This document shows, piece after piece, positions 56,580-64,000 of a stretch of DNA of 64,000 bases. A program made the translations under genes and the position numbers. The first letter of the stretch is position 1; every line of letters starts with the position of its first letter. The DNA is from Agroathelia rolfsii (lineage: Eukaryota; Basidiomycota; Agaricomycetes; Amylocorticiales; Amylocorticiaceae), in contig JABRWF010000002.1 of assembly GCA_018343915.1 (NCBI GenBank), forward strand, positions 5,146,001-5,210,000, in the 5' to 3' direction. Under the pieces are notes generated by a model. It was not told the origin of the DNA, did not search any database, and was given only the letters and a program-made list of their open reading frames with translations.

Positions 56580-57810
56580 TTTTAAGCATCCTTCTTAGTG
56601 CAGAAACTACCAGGCTGGTTTCCCGGCGCACGTTTCAAGAAACTCGCTAAACAATGGTCAGACCATTTTCAAGAGTTTATGAACACTCCATTTCAACTAG
56701 TCGAAGGGCAGATGGCAGTTGGGTCTGCGGATTACGTCGTGCTAATTTTACTCATCCCGATTTTATGCAATCTCCAGGCTGCAGGTACTGCTGTTCTATC
56801 CTTCATTTCAGCCAGTCTGGCGGATGGAGATCTTTCACAGGAAGATGAACATGCTATCAAGTTAGCATCAATAGGAATTTATGATGGTGACTCAGAGACC
56901 GTGAGTATCCGAATATAACTTTCTATAACATCAAAATGTGCCCATGTTCAGCCCGTATCAACATGTCCAGACCGCCTCCATTCTTCGAGGGTTCTTCCTA
57001 GCTATGACACTCAATCCTACCGTGTTTAGGAGAGCTCAAGATGAAATAGATGCCGTTGTTGGAACTCAGCGACTTTCGTCGATATTGGACAGAGCAGATC
57101 TTCCTTATGTTAATGCATTGATCCTTGAGCTATTTCGTTGGAATGTCGTTGTACCAAATGGTTAGCACGATTGAACATTCTCATTCAAAATGGAAGTCAA
57201 TGCCCACCTCACGTGACAAGGTATCCCCCATAAGACATCTCAGGACGACATACAATCAGGATACTTCATACCCAAAGGATCGATTATATTGCCAAATATC
57301 CAGTAAGTCTCTCTAGATCTGCCAATCGATCAGAGAATGTACATGGTAACCCAAAGTTTGCCCAAGCTTCATGATGAACGATCCTCGCGTGTACAAGCAA
57401 CCTGAGCGGTTTATGCCTGAGCGATTCCTTGGTGAAAGTCCTGAAAAAGATCCGCGTATAATGGCGTTTGGTTTCGGTAGAAGGTATTAGATTTCTACCT
57501 ACTTGAAAGCTTTGCTGCTCGTAATAGTCACGGTGATAGAATTTGCCCCGGCCGCCTCCTAGCAGATGAGACTGTTTTTATTACATGCGCAATGTCTATA
57601 GCAGTTTTCGATATCTAAAAAAAGGTAATCAACGGGCTTGTAGTTGAGCCTGTGTGTCGTATGGTATCAGGATCCATAAAGTAAGGAGGCTGTATCTACT
57701 TTGTCATATCGATCCACTAATTTATGGCAATTAGTCACCTTGCGCCGTACGAGATCGATTTCAAACCCCGCTCTACTCAAACGATTGCACTTGTCCAAGG
57801 ATTTTAGGCC
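56580..57810 (+). pseudogene. Cytochrome P450 pseudogene, C-terminal half only
   Basis: Matches the intact gene at 59706-61810 from the middle to the C-terminus: LPGWFPGARFKKLAKQWSDH, TASILRGFFLAMTLNPTVF, the K-helix ELFRW, DPRVYKQPERFMPERFLG, FGFGRR and then ICPGRLLADE. It lacks the whole N-terminal half; nothing homologous is found just upstream. A nonsense codon (GAT ATC TAA) falls where the intact copy has GAT ATT CAA, shortly after the haem loop. The last exon is still recognisable (57732-57810: SHLAPYEIDFKPRS, then an early stop). Introns remain in their original places, so this is a genomic duplicate, not a retrocopy. Confidence 0.8.
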
Positions 57811-58489
57811 ACTGAACAAGCCTAAGGCCTGAGGCACAGTGTCCGCTACCGTAGTGCTTAGTATGGAAATATTATCAAAAATAAGTCCAAGAAATTGAGT
57901 AGTTAATATATAAAAGGATGCTTTCAGCCCATCATACTGTCAAGATATAATGATTGATAGCAGATCGAGAAGCTCTCAATAACTCAGTACTAGTACATGT
58001 CGATGGTGGGCGTGATGCCAGTGTATCTGCTCGTATTGTCACTGGGTTGTAACATGATCTTCTCTGAGAGACAAACGGCCATCTATTACAGACATATAAT
58101 TGCCGTACACTTTAACTCTTATCTTTGGTGCGTGTGGTAGCAATAATACTCGTAGGATCGGAGATTGGGCGTATCAGGGTTGATGATGCCATCCGTATTC
58201 ATACTGCTATGTCTTTTTTCCAAATTTACTGCGCTTACTCTCATAGCTTGGCACCGGCGGATACCAGTGCGTGCTTTATTGATACGTTGTTTCAGGCTCT
58301 GCTATAAGGCAAAATATTGATTTTCACTCCAATTTGTGACCGAGCATGATTCGGAGATAAGGTTGCAAGACGTACTCAGCACTCAATAGCGCCACCAAAC
58401 CGGCGGTAAAAACATTCTGCATACAGTGCTCATAGAGACGAAACCCTCATAAATATGACAACTGCACTAGCACATCATCTCCCACCATC
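57811..58489. other. Intergenic spacer between P450 fragments
   Basis: No gene-like frame with family similarity. The small frame at 58125-58307 has no features of note. Confidence 0.35.
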
Positions 58490-59270
58490 ATTTCTATGCT
58501 CTATTGTGCAACAGTGTCTGCGATAACCTGCATTGCGATTCTGTCATATTTTCTTCAACATCTTTTACTTAGGTGATGAGCCCCTTTACCATCGGGCCCT
58601 TTATTTATCTCTCTTATTGATCAGACATTTTGAGCCTCATCTGCTACGAAAAAAAAACGTATTCAAAATGGGCTAATGATTATGGTTGAATGTATACTTT
58701 CATGTGAGATGTTTGTCACTCATGTGTATCTCCATCCAATTCCAGGAGATATTATACATGCATCCATTCTTAACCGACACATAATAATTATAAACTCTGA
58801 CCAAATGGCAGCTGATATGTCGGAATTCAAAGGATCCATTTATTTCCACGGAGAGTAAATGACAATGGTAAAGCTAGTTGGCCAGGGTGATTTGATGTCA
58901 TTTATGCAACCAGAGGAGCCCTTCAGAAAACAGCGTGGATATATACACAGGTTATTTGGCACTCAGGCAGCGTTAAATGAGCAAAGTTATATTATCGAAG
59001 AAGAGATCCAGATAATTTTGCAACATGTATTTTCTACACCCGAAGACCTAGCCAATTGTGTCAGACAGAATGTGCCCACTGCAGTATATAAACATGCACT
59101 ACCTGTTATGTCAATACTGTTCGGAATTTGTACTAATTTCTCACTGGGAATGAAAATCCTTACTCCTACCTTAAAAACACTCCACAAAAAAAGAAAAAAG
59201 AAGAGAGTTGTTCCTTATAGTAAGGTACAGACCAAATCTTGTCATGCGCTTGTTAGGTCCATGTGACAAA
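58490..59270 (+). pseudogene. Cytochrome P450 pseudogene, N-terminal half only
   Basis: Aligns with the N-terminal half of the intact P450 at 59706: a decayed anchor/hinge region (58500-58670), then GDIIHASILNRHIIIINS, FKGSIYFHGE, an in-frame TAA (58857-58859) where the intact copy reads through ('DREAT'), LVGQGDLMSF, RGYIHRLFGTQAALNE and STPEDLANCVRQ. Similarity ends about 59100, before the I-helix and haem regions. It lies downstream of the C-terminal fragment at 56.6 kb, so the two halves are in reversed order and are probably remnants of two separate tandem copies. Confidence 0.8.
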
Positions 59271-59705
59271 CGACTCTTTTATGGCAATATATGGTTAGGT
59301 TCCGAAATCCATAACGGCCATTATTTGCCTAATAAGGCATTGTTAGGGCTAGACTAAATTTGCGACATGCGATGTCCTCAGATACAATCAGCATCACGGC
59401 ATACATGCAAGTCATGATCACCCTACTTTTATGTTAGCATGCCAGTGTGCCCGTGTGGTACTGATATGTAATTTATTTACGTATATACGTTAGGCAAGAA
59501 GACTAGTAATATCGTCCGAATTCCTGGTAGACGACAAGATACTAAGGCCACGAGATATCCCTAATATTAATGTTCTTACTTACATCCCGGCTAGGCCGAT
59601 AGCGGTAAGACATAAGTATATAAATAACTTGTACCCTGTGCATATAAAAACTCATGTCTTCACAAGTATGATAGTTATTTAAGTGGATTTTCTCCTATCA
59701 TCCCC
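59271..59705. promoter_or_regulatory. Upstream region of the intact P450
   Basis: AT-rich interval before ATG 59706, with a 'tatataaataac' TATA-like motif near 59618, about 90 bp from the start. No gene seen. Confidence 0.4.
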
Positions 59706-61810
59706 ATGCTTGACTCCTCCATAGTGCTTTTGGTCACTTGCGCTGCGATTTCCTTATATTTGTTGAAGTGTTTACCACCTAGTAACAGACAGCCTCCCTT
59801 GCCACCGGGCCCTTCATTCGTCTCTCTCATTAGCCAGGCATTCCGAGCCTTATCCTCTGCAGAAGAGAATGTACACCCGCTGGGGACATTAGCTCAAAAA
59901 TATGGTTGAGTGTATACACTTCCCGTGTGCTACTAACACTCAATACTCATGTATATCTCCATGCTAACTTTAGGGGACATCATGCGCATATCTATGCTCA
60001 ACCAACATATCATCATCGTTAACTCTGCCCAAATGGCAATCGACATGATGGAATCTAAAGGCTCCATCTATTCTGATAGGGAGGCAACAACTATGATGAG
60101 GCTATCTGGCTGGAGTAACGTTATGTCATTTGCACAGCCTGGACCGTTGTGGAGAAAACAGCGCGCATACATCCACAAGTTATTTGGGACTCGGTCAGCT
60201 CTAAGTAGGCATTACAGTATCATTGAAGGCGAGAGCCATAGGTTTCTGCAATATTTGTTGTCTTCACCAGAGGACTTGGCTGGTTGCGTCAGATCGTAAA
60301 TGCCTACCCTTAAGCACACTCCCTGGTTCTTTTCAAGCTGGCTAACATGTTTTTCTCTTCCACAGATTTGCGGGATCCATTGTTCTCAAGATTACCTATG
60401 GATATACCACGAAAGACCATGGCGATCCTTTGATATTCAGTGCTGATAAACTGCTTAGGGAGCTTTCCTTCGTTATAAACCTTAACTCGCTACCATGGAT
60501 GGTAAACCTTTTCCCCAGCTGTAAGTCAATCAAGTTATACAATATTTTGGGACGCTTAAGTATTGTGGCTAGTGGAGAGATTACCTAATTGGTTCCCCGG
60601 TACAAATTTCAAGAAATCGGCTAAAAAATGGTCAGATCAAATCCAGGAGTTTATAGATACTCCCTTCCAAATAGTAAAGGAGAAAATGGTAAATAATCTA
60701 AACTTGAAAGTTACGGAAAACATCAGGGTAATTTTACTTAATCAAACTTTTATGTCATCTAGGCAGCAGGCGTTGCTATACCATCGTTCGCTTCAGATCT
60801 TCTAGCCGAGGGGAACATCTCACCAGAGGATGAGCATTTACTTAAAATGACATCAATGGTCATCTACGCTGCTGGCGCAGATACCGTGAGCATTTGTTTT
60901 ACGATTCCTTTGTGAGACACAGACACATATTTCACCTTATATTGACACATACAGACCGTTTCTACTATTCGAGGTTTCTTCTTGGCCATGGCACTCAATC
61001 CTGACGTATTCAAGAAAGCTCGGGAGGAAATCGATGCTGTTGTTGGAACCCAGCGACTTCCGAAAATTACAGATAGGATCCATCTTCCATATCTGAATGC
61101 ATTGATCCTTGAAGTGTTCCGCTGGAATGTTGTTGCACCAAACGGTTAGTATCGATGAGCATTTAAGCGTATAAAAGACATTGAAATTAACTTTATGTAA
61201 CAAGGTGTCCCCCATAAGACATCCCAGGATGATGTACATGCAGGGTACTTTATACCCAAAGGATCCACTATTGTACCAAATGTCCAGTAAGCCTACTTTG
61301 AGCTACAATTTGACTCCCGCATAGATACAGTGACTGAAATGCTGTAAAGGTTTATGCTAAAGGATCCTCGTCTGTACAAAGATCCCGAGCGGTTTATGCC
61401 TGAGCGCTTCCTCGGTGAGAGCCCTGAAAAAGATCCACGTGAAATGGCTTTCGGTTTTGGTAGAAGGTATTACCTTTTTTTCTCAGGCTATTTGTTTAAA
61501 GACTTGGTTGCTTATGCCAATGATAGGATATGCTCTGGCCGCCTTCTTGCTGACGAGACTGCGTTCATTGTTTGCACGATGTCTATAGCAGTTTTTGATA
61601 TTCAAAAGGAAGTTAAGGATGGTGTTTTTGTAGAGCCCGTCTGTCGTATAGCACCAGGATTTGTTAGGTGGGTAACCTATATTTACTACTTTGAACTTTC
61701 ACTCAAGTCATTCCCTTAGTCACCTCGAGCCATACAAGATTGATGTCAAACCTCGTTCAGTTCAAGCTGTTTCCCTTATTCAGGAATTCCAGGCCGCTAT
61801 ACATGACTAA
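59706..61810 (+). CDS. Cytochrome P450 monooxygenase (OrdA-like), intact
   Basis: ATG 59706 (MLDSSIVLLVTCAAISLYLL anchor), hinge PPLPPGPSFVSLISQAFRA, stop TAA 61808-61810. All introns are short with GT/AG ends and keep frame when joined: AQKYG to GDIMRISML, CVR to SFAGSIVLKITYGY, FPS to LERLPNWFPG, KEKM to AAGVAIPSF, GADT to TVSTIRG, NG to VPHKTSQDD, PNVQ to FMLKDPRLYKD. I-helix IYAAGADT, K-helix LEVFRW, PERF motif ERFMPERFLG, and haem loop FGFGRR joined to ICSGRLLAD, which satisfies FxxGxRxCxG. The final exon reads SHLEPYKIDVKPRS. About 515 residues. It is the nearest gene on the left of the terpene synthase and in the same orientation, so it is the best candidate for a terpene-tailoring enzyme in the window. 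Its haem loop has Ser where copy 1 has Pro (CSG vs CPG), which is tolerated in P450s. Confidence 0.9.
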
Positions 61811-62458
61811 GGCCCGAGATGAGATTTTGTACAGTACAATAGTAGTACTTAGGGATTGTTGTCATGAATAAATCCTAGTTGAGCTTGAGCGGCATTGTAA
61901 ACTTCTCTTATCTCGCCTCTCTTTCTGATACAAAGCATTGATCCATGCTAATTTCTGCTAGGAACAGTGATTTATATCATTTCCATCTTGTGCTCCTATA
62001 ATTCCCTTACGGTGAGATACAGGCTGCAATAAGTGTGAGAAGATCAATATAATATAATATTTTTTGCTTTAATGTGGCAGTCTGCCTGCAGGGAATTAAC
62101 CTAACAGTGTGACAAGTGGGAATGGAACTGAACACTAGCACAAGCCCCAAGAACTCTAAAAATTGCGCCAAGATCATCAAATACTCACAGCATGATATCA
62201 TGATATCAATCAATCAGAAAATTAATTGGAGGTCATATTTATGGATATGTACCTTGTCGACCTCATTCAGCGATTTTCATGGCGCTTATCAGATTCTAAC
62301 GCGCGTTAAGAGTAAGCGCTGTGGAAAATTCTATTAGTTCTTCAAACATATTCCCCACAAAAATACTTGCAAATATGGATATGTATCTTGTTGATCTCAT
62401 TCGGTGCTTTTCATGGCGCTTATAAGATTCTGGCGCGCATTGCAGCAGATCAAGAAAC
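61811..62458. repeat. Intergenic DNA with an imperfect direct repeat
   Basis: Two copies of an about 68-bp unit occur at about 62240-62307 and 62376-62443. Each begins 'tatggatatgta.cttgt.ga.ctcattc' and continues 'ttttcatggcgcttat.agattct..cgcgc'. They differ at roughly 10 positions. No gene is supported here. Confidence 0.6.
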
Positions 62459-62884
62459 GATAGACCGCCCAGTGTGGGGTGCTAGAACGTGTGACCCATG
62501 TACTAGGTCACATGATTTTCTCTTTATATTTACAGTAGTTTACATTCTCGATCCGCATCCGTTTGACTACGTCATCTGTAAAAGTAGACAAGCGGAATAT
62601 ACTCTTTGTGTCGACCGCTGCTCATCGTCATCGCTCGTTGTATTTTCATACGGGGGGAGAGTCAAGGAGACATATTAAAAAGTAGGAAAAGGTACTATTA
62701 TCAAGGGCAAGCATTTTTAAATGGACTCGGAGACTTGGCGAAAAGGCAGGTGAAGAAATAAATAACAAGCAAGCCGCTCAGGCTGTTCAAGCCGTCTAGG
62801 TTGGGCTACCAATGTGCCTTCAAGTTTCTGATTTCGCGATCCCCAAATGCCACTTGAAACATCCCCCGCACTGGGCGGTCTATC
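62459..62884. mobile_element. MITE-like element with perfect 16-bp terminal inverted repeats
   Basis: gatagaccgcccagtg at 62459-62474 is the exact reverse complement of cactgggcggtctatc at 62869-62884. Similarity continues inward in part ('tggggtg' against 'cgggggatg'). The total of 426 bp with no credible coding frame fits a miniature inverted-repeat element. A target-site duplication could not be established by eye. Confidence 0.65.
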
Positions 62885-63552
62885 TGCCGTTACAGTAAGT
62901 ACTGCAGAGAATACCAATAATCACAAGCTGTCAGTGATAGAAAATGTTCAGCCTTATTGATACATTTGAAATGGGGCTTATGTAGCATCAATGAAAATTA
63001 ATCATGCCCAGCCTGAGGCTCTGGAGCTCGGAATATCATTCCGACCTAACACTGCGGCCAAATACCTCTACTATCCCAGTTATTCGCCGCTACGGCCAAT
63101 CGTCTGATATCATGGAATCTCGACTAGTATTGGAACCGAAATGCTTCTTTTTTTGCGTCGCTCTGATGACCCCAGCTACCTGGCAGGCACATTGTGTGTT
63201 ATGCTATTACATTGGTGGATGGATGGCTGCACATGGAGTCCTTTGATCCTTCCTCAAATTACTACACAAAAATATCAACCTTACCAAAAAGCCTCCGCCA
63301 ATACTTCTAGGCGCACTAGATAGAACTAATATCACAGTGCCTTGTGGTCATCCCAATCTGTCCATATGCATGTAATGCTATCTTTACATATGTAGAACTA
63401 GGCGCCGTTTATCTGCTATACTAATCATCGTGAGCAGTGCTTCATTCATTCGAATGTTCACAAAGTATATAAGCTGATCTAGCTGTGGGAAAAATATCTA
63501 CAACTCCCTCGCTCAGGCCTGAATACGCAGCAATCCTATAACTCAGTCCAAC
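62885..63552. promoter_or_regulatory. Upstream region of the terpene synthase
   Basis: Interval between the MITE and ATG 63553. It has 'acaaagtatataagctgatc' (TATA-like) at about 63460, roughly 90 bp before the start. Small frames at 63004-63323 are not supported. Confidence 0.4.
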
Positions 63553-64000
63553 ATGGCTAACTTCACCCTTAATTTTTCGACAAAGCCTCGCACATACATT
63601 CTGCCCGACTTGTTTTCCGTATGCGCGTTCGAAGTCTGCAACAATCCAAACTATAAGATTGTTGGAGAAGAATCGCGCAAATGGGTCAATAGCTTTGATT
63701 TCTTCAGCGATAGGAAACGTACCAGTTTAATGGCGGGTATGTTGTTGTGATATACTATTAGGTTTTACTTTATATTGCTGACATTTTATCACCTTAAGCA
63801 TCTTTGGATTTACTTGCTTCACATATATTCTCGGATGCTCCTCATGATGAGTTTCGGGTTGCCTGCGATTTTGTGCACGTAATAACTGTCGTGGACGATA
63901 TTGGCGACACACAGACCAAAAAAGAGGCGCATATTACTCTAGACACATTTGTCAGGGTTTTACGTGATCCCGCTTGGGATGACGGCTCAAAGCTTGCTAG
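63553..64000 (+). CDS. Sesquiterpene synthase (class I terpene synthase), 5' part, cut by window edge
   Basis: ATG 63553 gives MANFTLNFSTKPRTYILPDL, then FSVCAFEVCNNPNY, EESRKWVNSFDFFSDRKR. An intron from about 63737 (GTATGT) to CTTAAG joins LMA to ASLDLLASHIFSDAPHDEF and ACDFVHVITVVDDIGDTQT. The DDIGD sequence is the first Asp-rich, Mg2+-binding motif of class I terpene synthases (DDxxD type), in the usual position about 85-100 residues from the start. The upstream pattern 'LPDLFSxCxFxxxxNPxY' is typical of basidiomycete sesquiterpene synthases. The second metal site (NSE triad) lies beyond the window. Expected reaction: ionisation and cyclisation of farnesyl diphosphate; the product cannot be predicted. 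The gene runs off the right edge. Confidence 0.88.

Overview
The window comes from the nuclear genome of a filamentous basidiomycete, most likely an Agaricomycete. Genes are split by many short introns (mostly about 50-80 nt). The content is typical of mushroom-forming or wood/litter fungi: a group-X-like hybrid histidine kinase, TPR-CHAT and Crinkler-type proteins, OrdA-like P450s, an exo-1,3-galactanase and a sesquiterpene synthase. There are no bacterial-type operons, no CRISPR array and no tRNA I can support.

Layout. 1-320 is the 3' part of an old LTR. 1.0-2.4 kb (-) is a multi-pass membrane protein. 3.0-6.4 kb (+) is an RSC1/RSC2-like bromodomain-BAH protein. 7.0-8.0 kb (-) is an acidic lineage-specific protein (copy A). 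9.65-14.2 kb (-) is an ISWI chromatin-remodelling ATPase. 15.0-15.96 kb is a nested foldback (MITE-like) element sitting against a Crinkler-type nuclease/kinase gene (16.1-18.2 kb, +). 18.2-21.6 kb is an AT-rich transposon graveyard (divergent solo LTR, a second LTR-like start, a possible DDE transposase relic). 21.7-26.7 kb (+) is a giant TPR-CHAT protein with an intact His/Cys dyad. 27.66-28.53 kb (+) is copy B of the acidic protein, in inverted orientation. 30.3-32.3 kb (-) is a secreted GH16 glucanase. 33.0-45.0 kb (-) is a very large kinase-like/AAA/GAF/histidine-kinase/receiver protein. 45.6-47.8 kb (-) is the mRNA-export helicase SUB2, divergent from a mitochondrial dicarboxylate carrier (48.3-49.8 kb, +). 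From 50.8 kb to the right edge is a secondary-metabolism neighbourhood: P450 (-), secreted GH43 galactanase (-), two broken P450 fragments (+), an intact P450 (+), a MITE, and the first 450 bp of a sesquiterpene synthase (+).

How the parts relate. The left part pairs two chromatin-remodelling genes (RSC-type and ISWI). The centre holds fast-evolving conflict-type genes (Crinkler nuclease/kinase and TPR-CHAT protease) among transposon debris, bracketed with ISWI by the inverted acidic paralogs. The right end looks like the edge of a terpene gene cluster whose P450s expanded by tandem duplication and partly decayed. Splice models were inferred by eye from GT/AG signals and family conservation. 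Gene ends are firmer than internal exon boundaries. No similarity search was run.
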